From AC-32 sp036522595 (GTDB taxonomy: Bacteria > Actinomycetota > Thermoleophilia > Gaiellales > Gaiellaceae): a DNA stretch of 15,543 bases. Numbering within the stretch: the first letter of the stretch is position 1; the number at the start of each line of letters is the position of its first letter. The stretch lies in the NCBI GenBank assembly GCA_036522595.1, contig DATDFL010000309.1, forward strand, positions 1 to 15,543. Direction: 5' to 3'. Under the pieces are notes generated by a model, which was given only the letters and a program-made list of their open reading frames with translations, searched no databases and was not told where the DNA came from. Position numbers and translations under genes: made by a program. Positions 6,206-12,941 of this stretch are shown here, piece by piece.

Positions 6206-6850
6206 GTGGCGGTGGTTGCAACGAAGCCGAGGCTGCGCGGCGTTTTCCATGAGCTCGGCTTCTACGCCGCCCTCGTGGCCGGTGCCTTCCTGGTGGCGAC
6301 GGCGGAGGCCGGTCGAGCCCGCGTGGCCGCGATTGTCTTCGCAACGTGCCTGGCAATCTGCTTCGGCGCGAGCGCGCTGTATCACCGCCCGACCTGGCGC
6401 CCGCGGCCACGCGCCTGGCTCGCTCGCCTCGACCACGCGGGCATCTACCTGCTGATCGCGGGCACGTACACGCCGTTCGGGCTTCTCGTCATGTCGCGCG
6501 GCTGGGCGGTTCCGGTGCTGTCGGTGGTCTGGGGCGGAGCAGCCGCGGCAATCGTGCTGAAGCTCGTCTGGGTACGTGCTCCGAAATGGCTGTCCGCAGC
6601 GATCGCCCTTGCCCTCGGCTGGGTGGCCGCGGCGGCGTTCACACAGCTGCTGAAGGTGCCTGTCCCTGGTCTGGTGCTCGTCGTGGCAGGCGGGCTCCTC
6701 TACACGGCAGGCGCAGTCGTCTACGCACGCAAACGCCCCGACCCGGTCCCGCATGTCTTCGGGTACCACGAGCTCTTCCACGTGCTGACCGTGGCGGCGG
6801 CCGCGTGCCAGTACTCGGCGATCGCCTTCTTCGTTCTGCCGCGCGTCTAG
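6206..6850 (+). CDS. Hemolysin III / PAQR-family membrane protein
   Basis: A 214-residue integral membrane protein with seven likely hydrophobic helices, of the hemolysin III (YqfA/TrhA) branch of PAQR proteins. Conserved positions are PRLRGVFHELGF with His15, SALYHRPTW with Ser56 and His60, RLDHAGIYLLIAGTYTPFG with Asp76, and FGYHELFHVL with His188 and His192. These are the putative zinc-hydrolase-like ligands of the family. The name is historical: real haemolytic activity is doubtful, and roles in membrane lipid or fluidity homeostasis are proposed for relatives. The open frame extends back to 6140, but homology begins at PRLRG and a -10-like TAGGAT sits 7 nt before GTG 6206. Its stop is 2 bp from the convergent cupin stop. 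Confidence 0.88.
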   Translation: MAVVATKPRLRGVFHELGFYAALVAGAFLVATAEAGRARVAAIVFATCLAICFGASALYHRPTWRPRPRAWLARLDHAGIYLLIAGTYTPFGLLVMSRGWAVPVLSVVWGGAAAAIVLKLVWVRAPKWLSAAIALALGWVAAAAFTQLLKVPVPGLVLVVAGGLLYTAGAVVYARKRPDPVPHVFGYHELFHVLTVAAAACQYSAIAFFVLPRV

Positions 6851-6852
6851 GG

Positions 6853-7524
6853 CTACTTCGCAAGCTCGGCGAAGCGCTGATCCTCCCGGATGGAGTCGAG
6901 GTCTTCGTCGGTGGCGATGAGCTGCTTGACGCCTTCGTTGATCTCGATCGAGCGCCGGAGATGCTCGAACGCCTCGTCGGCGTGTCCCGCGCGCGCCGCG
7001 AAGCACCCGGCATTGAAGTGCGCCACCACGTTGTTGGGCTGCTTCTCCACGGCGACGAGCTGCTTCGCCAGCGCCTCCTCGTAGTCGCCTGCGTTGTAGG
7101 CAGCCAGCGCCTCCCCGGCTTCGGCCGGGCCGGGCTCATACGCCTTGCCCGAGGTTCCCCCGACGACGAGGATCGTCGTGCCCTCGGCAGTTGCCGTCGC
7201 CTTTCGCTTCGCTGTCGGCTGGACCTGGACGAGGGTGCCCGCCGGCGCGTCGAAGCCCTCGCCGTCGACCTCGAACTTGGCTTCACCGCTCACGACGAAG
7301 TAGAGCTCCTCCTGCCCCGCCTCGCCGAACAGGGTCTCGTCGTGCTCGCCGATCACGTCGACGCCCTCGGGCGCGCTGAACGCCCCGACCCCGAAGGCGG
7401 TGATGCCGAGCCGGCGACGGACATCCAACCGCTCCCTCCCGTCGGCACCAGGGGCGACCCGCGGTGCGGGCTCGATCTCGTTGAGGTGTGCAACGGCGTA
7501 GCGGCTGTCGACTGTCGAGGACAT
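6853..7524 (-). CDS. Cupin-TPR fusion protein
   Basis: A 223-residue two-domain protein. Residues about 36-122 form a cupin barrel with EELYFVVSGEAKFEVDG and DAPAGTLVQVQP. Residues about 135-195 carry tetratricopeptide-like helices (ALAAYNAGDYEEALAKQLVA, then AHFNAGCFAARAGHADEAFE). The tail TDEDLDSIREDQRFAEL is typical of the last TPR helix in relatives. The cupin lacks the usual His cluster: motif 1 keeps Glu72/Glu73 but no HxH, and motif 2 has Gln/Val where His is expected. So metal binding, and enzymatic activity as a dioxygenase, are doubtful. A ligand- or protein-binding role is more likely. Start is ATG with AAGGAG 5 nt upstream. It is divergent from greA across 78 bp. Confidence 0.82.
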   Translation of the reverse strand: MSSTVDSRYAVAHLNEIEPAPRVAPGADGRERLDVRRRLGITAFGVGAFSAPEGVDVIGEHDETLFGEAGQEELYFVVSGEAKFEVDGEGFDAPAGTLVQVQPTAKRKATATAEGTTILVVGGTSGKAYEPGPAEAGEALAAYNAGDYEEALAKQLVAVEKQPNNVVAHFNAGCFAARAGHADEAFEHLRRSIEINEGVKQLIATDEDLDSIREDQRFAELAK

Positions 7525-7529
7525 GGAAG

Positions 7530-7535
7530 CTCCTT
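7530..7535 (-). promoter_or_regulatory. Shine-Dalgarno AAGGAG of the cupin-TPR gene
   Basis: AAGGAG on the minus strand lies 5 nt before ATG 7524, a strong ribosome binding site that fixes the start. Confidence 0.7.
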
Positions 7536-7548
7536 CCCGTCAATATTC

Positions 7549-7558
7549 TCGATATCGA
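7549..7558. promoter_or_regulatory. Palindrome TCGATATCGA in a divergent promoter region
   Basis: A perfect 10-bp palindrome that is AT-richer than its surroundings, in the 78-bp gap between the divergent cupin and greA genes. It is 24 bp upstream of the cupin start and 32 bp before the greA -10. Its size and position suit a dimeric regulator of the cupin gene, but no regulator is identified and chance cannot be excluded. Confidence 0.3.
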
Positions 7559-7590
7559 ACTACTTGAGGTCGAACCGTACCACGGCCCGC

Positions 7591-7596
7591 TAGGCT
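7591..7596 (+). promoter_or_regulatory. -10 hexamer TAGGCT for a leaderless greA mRNA
   Basis: TAGGCT ends 6 nt before ATG 7603, with no Shine-Dalgarno sequence. This favours ATG 7603 over the internal ATG at 7627. Confidence 0.45.
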
Positions 7597-7602
7597 CCCG
7601 CG

Positions 7603-8061
7603 ATGCCCGACGAGAGGACCGAGCGCATGACCCTCGCCGACAAGCAGCGGCTCGAGGAGGAGCTTGCGGAGCTAGAGGGCCCGCGCCGCGCGGCCGTCGT
7701 CCAGGCGATCGCGACCGCGCGCGGCTTCGGCGATCTCTCGGAGAACTTCGAGTACCACGCGGCCAAGAACGATCAGGGCTTGCTGGAGCGCCGCATCCGC
7801 GTGCTCCGCGACCGGCTGAGCCGCGCAGAGCTCATCGACGAAGAAGCGGCCGCTGCAAGCGATCGGGTGCAGGTTGGATCGCGGGTCGAGATCGAGGACG
7901 AGCAGGGCGAGCGGATGACGATGGAGATCTCCAGCGTGGGCGGCGTGTCGGCCGACTCGCCTGCAGGCCGGGCGCTGCTCGGGGCGAAGCCGGGCGACGA
8001 GGTCGAGATCGACGCACCGCGGGGCGCCTGGCGCGCCCGCGTCATCTCGATCGAGCGCTAG
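7603..8061 (+). CDS. greA: Transcription elongation factor GreA
   Basis: A 152-residue Gre factor that rescues backtracked RNA polymerase by stimulating its transcript cleavage. The N-terminal coiled coil carries FGDLSENFEYHAAKNDQGLL, with tip acidic residues Asp44 and Glu47. The C-terminal FKBP-like domain shows the family motif SADSPAGRALLGAKPGDEVE. Length is close to the usual 155-160 residues. The Phe before Gly-Asp at the tip and the Phe in SENFEY differ from the common SENAEY and look lineage-specific. Its TAG stop overlaps the convergent kynureninase TAG stop through the palindrome CTAG. Confidence 0.93.
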   Translation: MPDERTERMTLADKQRLEEELAELEGPRRAAVVQAIATARGFGDLSENFEYHAAKNDQGLLERRIRVLRDRLSRAELIDEEAAAASDRVQVGSRVEIEDEQGERMTMEISSVGGVSADSPAGRALLGAKPGDEVEIDAPRGAWRARVISIER

Positions 8062-9206
8062 CGCGCGACGCGGCCGAGGTGCTCGACGGCGGCCTCCAGC
8101 TGCTCGTCGGAGAGGTACGGCGCCGGTCCGAGGCGGAGGTAGCGGCCTCGGCTGTCGGTGACGACGTCCTCTGCGAGCAGCAGGCGGCTCAGCTCCTCGG
8201 CGCGCTCTGATTCGAGGGCGACGAAGCCGCCGAAGGCCTCGAGCGGGGTCTCGCGGTCCCGCGTCACGTCCTCGAGCCCGAGCCCGTCGAAGCGCTCGGC
8301 GAGCAGGGTCGTCTGGTGCAGGTAGCTCTCGCGGAGCCGTTCCGGCGTCAGGCCGTGCTCGTCGAAGAAGTCGAGGACGCGGGCGGCGCGGTAGTGGCTC
8401 GTCGGGTCGTAGGTCGAGCCGGCGAAGCGCATGCTGCCGCGCGGGTAGCCGATCGCGCCAGGCTCGCGGCCGGCGTGCAGCTCTTCGAACTCTGCGAACC
8501 AGCCCGTGATTGCGGGCCGCAGCTCCTCGGCCTGCGGCGGCAGGCGCATGAAGCAGTTCCCTTCGCCGAGCTGGAGGTACTTGTAGCCGCCGCCGACGAT
8601 CCAGGCCCGCTCGAGACCCGCAATCGTGAAGGGCGCGCAGCCAAGGGCGTGGTAGGCATCGACGAGCAGCTCGGCGCCCGCGTCGGCACATGCCCGCGCG
8701 AGCGACGGGAGCTCCGGGACGATGCGAGCGTCCTCGAAGAGCACGGCCGAGACGAGCACCGCGCTCGCGCCTCGAGCTTCAGCCGCCAGCCGCTCGGCGA
8801 GCGTCTCCGCCGGCCGGGCCGGGAGCCGTGTGACCTCGAGGCCTATCTCCGCCAGCCTGCCGAGCTGGCGGCGCAGCGTGTGGAACTCGCCGTCGGTCGA
8901 GACGAGCTTCGGCCGGCCCCGGAAGGGGAGCGCCGATAGGAAGCGGAGCACGAGCTCGTGCGTGTTCGACGCAAGGGCCACGGGCGCGCCCGGGTCGGTG
9001 AGCAATCGCCGGACTCCTTCCCGCAAACGCTCGGCCTTGGCGAACGCGCGCTCCCACTTGAGGTCGGCGAGCTCCGCCGCGTCGTGCCACGCCTCCAGCT
9101 GTCCTTCCTGGGCGACGTCCGGCCACGCCTGGTGCGAGTGGCCGGTCAGGAGCAGCCGCTCCGTGACGCGGAAGGCCGAGTAGTGGTCGGCGAGGCCCTC
9201 GATCAA
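8058..9206 (-). CDS. kynU: Kynureninase (PLP-dependent, divergent)
   Basis: A 382-residue fold-type I PLP enzyme of the aminotransferase class V/kynureninase group. Expected reaction: L-kynurenine + water to anthranilate + L-alanine. VDAYHALG places Asp183 and His186 at the cofactor. GGGYKYLQLGEGNCFM carries the Schiff-base Lys209 in a GYKYL context like the kynureninase YKYLNGGPG. TGWFAEFEE and FAGSTYDPTSHYR match the downstream substrate and phosphate loops. The N-terminus has GHSHQAWPD rather than the usual DGNSLG, so it is a divergent subgroup. The start is TTG, overlapping the tryptophan dioxygenase stop as TTGA. This coupling is the strongest support for the assignment. Another beta-hydrolase or lyase of this fold remains possible. 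It is the last gene of the operon. Confidence 0.78.
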   Translation of the reverse strand: MIEGLADHYSAFRVTERLLLTGHSHQAWPDVAQEGQLEAWHDAAELADLKWERAFAKAERLREGVRRLLTDPGAPVALASNTHELVLRFLSALPFRGRPKLVSTDGEFHTLRRQLGRLAEIGLEVTRLPARPAETLAERLAAEARGASAVLVSAVLFEDARIVPELPSLARACADAGAELLVDAYHALGCAPFTIAGLERAWIVGGGYKYLQLGEGNCFMRLPPQAEELRPAITGWFAEFEELHAGREPGAIGYPRGSMRFAGSTYDPTSHYRAARVLDFFDEHGLTPERLRESYLHQTTLLAERFDGLGLEDVTRDRETPLEAFGGFVALESERAEELSRLLLAEDVVTDSRGRYLRLGPAPYLSDEQLEAAVEHLGRVAR

Positions 9207-9991
9207 AGCTCGGCGCGGATCGCCCAGAGATCAGGGAAGAACGGCTTGTGGAGCGTCGAGCGGAGGTACTCGGCGCCGTACCCGCCGGTGCCCGTCCGTG
9301 TGCCGATCGTCCGCTCGACCATCTTCACGTGGTGGTAGCGCCACTCCATGAAGCCTTCGTCGAAGTCGACGAGGCGCTCCGCCACCTGCGCGGGTGAGCC
9401 GTCGTCGCGGTAGGCCTGGAGCACAGCGGCCTGCACGCCCTTCGACTCCTGCACGGGCTGCGTGACGTCCCGCTGGAGAACCTCTGCCGGAACCGCGTAG
9501 CCCTTCCCGTCCAGGTAGCGGAGGAACGAGTCGTAGAGCGATGGCCGCTCCAGTGCCGCCTTGACGGCCTCGTGATCGACGCTGCCTTCGTGGTACGCGG
9601 TCAGGACGCCCGGATCGCGGCGGCCGAGGATCGCCTCGAGCTCGCGAAACTGGCCGGACTGGAAGCCCGACGAGGATTCGAGCCGCTCCCGGAAGGCGAG
9701 GAACTGGACGGGCGTCATCGTCTCGATCACATCGAGCTGCGCCACGACGAGCTTGAGGATCGTCAGGACGCGCTTGAACGTCGCGAACGCGCGCGCATCG
9801 TTCCCGTCCTCGAGCATCCGCTGCAGGTAGCGGAGCTCGTGGATCAGCTGCTTGAACCAGAGCTCGTAGACCTGGTGGACGACGATGAAGAGCAGCTCGT
9901 CGTGCTCCTCGGACGCCGGCCGCTGCGCCCCGAGGATCTCCTCGAGCGCGAGGTACGTCGTGTACGTCAGCGACCTGTCCTGGCTGCTCAC
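9203..9991 (-). CDS. kynA: Tryptophan 2,3-dioxygenase
   Basis: A 262-residue haem enzyme (tetramer in the family) that opens the indole ring of L-tryptophan with O2 to give N-formylkynurenine, the first and committing step of the kynurenine route. LTYTTYLALEEIL and HDELLFIVVHQVYELWFKQL carry the distal-pocket His39. FRERLESSSGFQSGQFRELE is the substrate-loop signature. MEWRYHHVKMVERTIG contains the proximal haem ligand, most likely His221, and GTRTGTGGYGAEYLRS is the mobile loop that closes over tryptophan. Length fits bacterial forms. GTG start overlaps the acyl-CoA dehydrogenase stop (GTGA); its own stop overlaps the kynU start. Confidence 0.96.
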   Translation of the reverse strand: MSSQDRSLTYTTYLALEEILGAQRPASEEHDELLFIVVHQVYELWFKQLIHELRYLQRMLEDGNDARAFATFKRVLTILKLVVAQLDVIETMTPVQFLAFRERLESSSGFQSGQFRELEAILGRRDPGVLTAYHEGSVDHEAVKAALERPSLYDSFLRYLDGKGYAVPAEVLQRDVTQPVQESKGVQAAVLQAYRDDGSPAQVAERLVDFDEGFMEWRYHHVKMVERTIGTRTGTGGYGAEYLRSTLHKPFFPDLWAIRAEL

Positions 9992-11076
9992 CCCGCCTCC
10001 TTGAAGAGCTCGCGGGCGATGATCTCGCGCTGAACCTCGGACGCGCCCTCGTAGATGCGCGGCGCGCGCACCTCACGGTAGAGGTGCTCGAGCAGGTGGC
10101 CGTGCTCGAGGGCCCGGGCCCCGTGGACCTGGACCGCGGTGTCGACGGCTCGCTGCGCCGCCTCGGTGGCGAAGAGCTTCGCCATCGCCGACTCCTTGCG
10201 GACCGGCCGGATGCCGGCGTCGTACCGGGTCGCCGCCTCGCGGACGAGCAGGCGCGCGGCCTCGATCTCCGTCGCCACCTCGGCGAGCTGGTGCGAGACG
10301 GCCTGGAAGTGCGAGAGCGGCTTGCCGAACGCCTCGCGCTCCCGAGTGTGCGTGACCGCGGCATCGAGCGCCGCCTGCGCCATTCCGACCGCGAAGGCAC
10401 CGACGCTCGGCCGAAAGAGGTCGAGCGTGTCCATCGCCACGGCGAACCCACCGCCGACCTCGCCGAGCACCTGCTCGGAGCCGACGCGGACGCCGTCGAA
10501 GTCGAGCCGGCCGATCGGGTGCGGGGCGAGCAGGTCCAGGTGCTCACCGGAGAGGCCCTCGCTCTCGCGCGGGACCGCGAAGGCCGTGATCCCCTTCGAC
10601 CCGTCGTCGGAGGTGCGCGCGAACACGCTGTAGACATCCGCCTCGGGCGCGTTCGAGATCCAGATCTTCGTGCCGGTCAGGCGGAAGCCGTCGCCGTCGC
10701 TCTCGGCTCGCAGGCCGAGGTTCGCGGCGTCGGAGCCGGCCTCCGGCTCGCTGAGCGCGAACGCGGCCACGGCCTCGCCGCTGGAGAGGCGTGGGATCCA
10801 CTCGTCTCGCACCGCCGGGCTTCCCCGGCTGAGGATTGGGTAGCCGCCGAGGCCCTGAAGCGCAAGCGCCGTCTCGGCCTCAGTACACCCGTGCGCGAGG
10901 CCTTCTCGCAGCTCGCAGAGCTCGACCGCGGAGCCGGCGAAGACCAGCTCGAGCAGGCCGTGCTCGCCGAGTGCGCGCACGAGCGGGCGGTTCAGCCGTC
11001 TCGGCTCGCCACGCGCGGCAATCGCGGCGAAGACCTCGTGGCCGAGGTCGCGGGCGCGTTCGAGGACGTCAGCCAT
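9988..11076 (-). CDS. Acyl-CoA dehydrogenase
   Basis: A 362-residue FAD enzyme of the acyl-CoA dehydrogenase superfamily, which makes an alpha,beta double bond in a CoA thioester. Signatures are FALSEPEAGSDAANL (FAD/substrate loop), KIWISNAPEADVY, REREAFGKPLSHFQAV, QVHGARAL, and the C-terminal RIYEGASEVQREIIARELF with the catalytic base at Glu343. ATG 11076 gives an 8-bp overlap with the RidA gene; an in-frame GTG at 11091 would add five residues. The substrate is probably a ring-derived or ring-opened dicarboxyl-CoA of the anthranilate pathway (inference from context). A fatty acyl-CoA substrate cannot be excluded. It sits between RidA and tryptophan dioxygenase in the operon. Confidence 0.9.
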   Translation of the reverse strand: MADVLERARDLGHEVFAAIAARGEPRRLNRPLVRALGEHGLLELVFAGSAVELCELREGLAHGCTEAETALALQGLGGYPILSRGSPAVRDEWIPRLSSGEAVAAFALSEPEAGSDAANLGLRAESDGDGFRLTGTKIWISNAPEADVYSVFARTSDDGSKGITAFAVPRESEGLSGEHLDLLAPHPIGRLDFDGVRVGSEQVLGEVGGGFAVAMDTLDLFRPSVGAFAVGMAQAALDAAVTHTREREAFGKPLSHFQAVSHQLAEVATEIEAARLLVREAATRYDAGIRPVRKESAMAKLFATEAAQRAVDTAVQVHGARALEHGHLLEHLYREVRAPRIYEGASEVQREIIARELFKEAG

Positions 11077-11434
11077 CCAGAACGGCAACACCCATCAGCT
11101 CGACCCGCGCTTCCGGGTCGAAGAGGGCCGAGACGCCGATGAGGGCCATTGCGGGGTAGCGCCGCCCGAAGTGCCGGCGCCAGACTTCGCCGAGCTCGCG
11201 GGTCGAGGCGCGGTAGTCCTCGATGTCCGTCGCGTAGATGACCAGCGACACGAGCTGGTCGGGCTCGCCGCCGGCCGCCCGCAGGGCGGTGACCAGCTTG
11301 CCCGCCGCGGAGTCGAACTGCTCCACGAGCGAGGCTCCCTCGCCGGTCTGGCCGCCGAGGTACACCGCGCCGCCGGCGGTGACGGCATGCGCGAAGCCGA
11401 CCGGCTCGGGGAGCTCGGGCGGGTTGACGATCAC
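11069..11434 (-). CDS. RidA-family enamine/imine deaminase-like protein without catalytic Arg
   Basis: A 121-residue protein of the YjgF/RidA family (trimeric; hydrolyses reactive enamines/imines to ketones and ammonia). Visible family features are HAVTAGGAVYLGGQTG, a central AATGKL-like AAGKLVTALRAAG helix, LVSLVIYATDIEDYR and a final VELMGVAVL strand. In classic RidA the PARS Arg (Arg105 in E. coli) holds the substrate carboxylate and a late Glu (Glu120) positions water. Here both positions are Met (Met96 in YPAMALIGVSAL and Met114 in VELMGVA). So it belongs to a non-canonical Rid subgroup and may use a substrate without a free carboxylate, such as a CoA thioester. GTG 11434 is preferred over GTG 11470 because it gives the GTGA overlap seen at its neighbours. 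Confidence 0.85.
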   Translation of the reverse strand: MIVNPPELPEPVGFAHAVTAGGAVYLGGQTGEGASLVEQFDSAAGKLVTALRAAGGEPDQLVSLVIYATDIEDYRASTRELGEVWRRHFGRRYPAMALIGVSALFDPEARVELMGVAVLDG

Positions 11435-12258
11435 CGGCCCGTCCACGCCGGGTTCCGGCCCTCGGTCCACGCCGCGTAGAACTCGCCGAAGTCGTCGCTC
11501 TTCATCAGGAGCGCCTGCGCGAGCGCCTCCATCTCGACGGCATCGCCGAGCGCCATGTCGAGCTCGCGCGTCAGGAGGACCTTCGTCGTCGAGTATGCGA
11601 GCGCCGGCCCGTCGGCGAGGCGCCGCGCCAGCTCGCTTGCCGCGGCGGGCAGCTGCTCGTCGTCGACGAGTTGCTTCGCCAGGCCGATCGCGGCGGCGGC
11701 CTCAGCGTCGACCTCCTCGCCGAGGACGAGCAGCTCGGTTGCGCGGCCCAGACCCACGAGGCGGGGGAGGAGGTACGCAGCGCCCATGTCCGCTCCGGCC
11801 AGGCCGACCTGGGTGAAGAGGAACGCGAACTTCGCCGAACGCGCGAGGAGCCGCAGGTCGGAGGCAAGCGCCAGCACAGCGCCTGCTCCCGCCGCCACCC
11901 CGTTGACCGCCGCGACGATCGGGAGGGGGGCCTCTCGCATCGCCTTGACCACCGCGCCGCTCATGCGCGTAAACGCGAGGAGCTCGCCGGCTCCCATCCG
12001 CTGCAGCTCGCCGATGATCTCCTCGACATCACCGCCCGAGCAGAAGCCGCGGCCCTCGCCCGTGAGGACGATCACCCGCGTGTCGCCGCGGTGCGGCAGC
12101 TCTCCGAGCAGGTCGCGGAGGTCGGCGTAGACGTCGAAGGTGAGTGCGTTCAGCTTGTCGGGCCGCGAGAACGTGACCGTCGCGACGCCGTCCTCGAGCG
12201 CGAGGTCGAAGTTCTGCCAGCGCTCGGTGAACGCGGCCGAGCCGCGGAAGGGGCTCAC
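11431..12258 (-). CDS. Crotonase-family enoyl-CoA hydratase/hydrolase, D-type
   Basis: A 275-residue crotonase-fold enzyme acting on a CoA thioester. The oxyanion-hole segment GFCSGGDVEE is at 71-80. VNGVAAGAGAVLALASDLRL follows at 118-137. The two glutamates of classical enoyl-CoA hydratase are missing: the first is in an Ala-rich stretch and the second aligns with FLF at 146-148. Instead Asp157 occurs in AGADMGAAYLLPRLVG, as in PaaG-type isomerases and several ring-modifying crotonases. It may therefore be an isomerase, hydratase or C-C hydrolase for the alicyclic CoA intermediate. The C-terminus has the trimerisation helices and ends FYAAWTEGRNPAW. GTG start with GTGA overlap to the SDR gene. 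Confidence 0.88.
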   Translation of the reverse strand: MSPFRGSAAFTERWQNFDLALEDGVATVTFSRPDKLNALTFDVYADLRDLLGELPHRGDTRVIVLTGEGRGFCSGGDVEEIIGELQRMGAGELLAFTRMSGAVVKAMREAPLPIVAAVNGVAAGAGAVLALASDLRLLARSAKFAFLFTQVGLAGADMGAAYLLPRLVGLGRATELLVLGEEVDAEAAAAIGLAKQLVDDEQLPAAASELARRLADGPALAYSTTKVLLTRELDMALGDAVEMEALAQALLMKSDDFGEFYAAWTEGRNPAWTGR

Positions 12259-12941
12259 GTTTGGAGCCCTCCCCCGTCGAGGACGAGCGTCTGCCCGTTG
12301 ATCGCCACTGCCTCGGGAGACGCGAGGAAGGCGACCGCGGCCGCGACCTCCTCGGGCTCGAGCAGCCGGCCGAGCGGCGTCATCTTCTCCAGCTCGGCTT
12401 CCGCCTCCTCCGCCGTTCGATCCGTCTTGGCGACGATGTTCTCGACCGTGCGGTCCGTCATGTCGGTCCGAACCCAGGCGGGGCAGACAGCGTTCGCGGT
12501 GACGCCGGTTCCGGCGACCTCGGCTGCGGTTACCCGCATGAGGCCGATCGCAGCGTGCTTCGAAGCGGCATAGGCCGCGGTGTAACGCATGCCGGTGAGC
12601 CCGGCGATCGAGGCGACGGTGACGATGCGGCCATCTCCGCGCTCGATCATGCCGCCCACGACTGCGCGCGTACAGAGGAAGGCGCCCGTCGCGTTCACGT
12701 CGAGATGCCTGTGCCAGTGGTCGAGCGTCGTGCGGCCGAGCGACGCGCTCGTCGCGACCCCGGCGTTGTTGACGAGCACGTCGACGCGGCCCACGCGCTC
12801 AAAGAACTCGGCGACCCGATCCTCGTTCGTGACGTCGAGCTCGTCGTGGCCCGGCGCATGGACGTCGTCGGCGGAGAAGCGCTCGGCCACGGCCTTCCCG
12901 ATCCCCTTGGCCCCGCCCGTGACGACCACCGTGCGGCTCAC
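12255..12941 (-). CDS. SDR-family NAD(P)-dependent dehydrogenase
   Basis: A 228-residue classical short-chain dehydrogenase/reductase. It has the Rossmann motif VTGGAKGIG (residues 7-15), LDVTNEDR, the structural motif NNAG (58-61), and the active-site residues Asn83, Ser111, Tyr124 and Lys128 (YAASK). The terminal INGQTLVLDGGG is typical of 3-oxoacyl-ACP reductase/3-hydroxyacyl-CoA dehydrogenase-like members. In this operon it probably oxidises a hydroxyl or reduces a ketone on a CoA-bound ring-cleavage intermediate (inference). GTG 12941 forms a GTGA overlap with the CoA-ligase stop. The frame stays open upstream to 13841, but that part is a shadow of the ligase gene. Confidence 0.92.
   Translation of the reverse strand: MSRTVVVTGGAKGIGKAVAERFSADDVHAPGHDELDVTNEDRVAEFFERVGRVDVLVNNAGVATSASLGRTTLDHWHRHLDVNATGAFLCTRAVVGGMIERGDGRIVTVASIAGLTGMRYTAAYAASKHAAIGLMRVTAAEVAGTGVTANAVCPAWVRTDMTDRTVENIVAKTDRTAEEAEAELEKMTPLGRLLEPEEVAAAVAFLASPEAVAINGQTLVLDGGGLQT

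Noticed and set aside
10084..11142. 352-codon plus-strand open frame opposite the acyl-CoA dehydrogenase
   Set aside because: Composition is typical of an antisense shadow, with no recognisable domain, and it lies opposite a clearly conserved enzyme.
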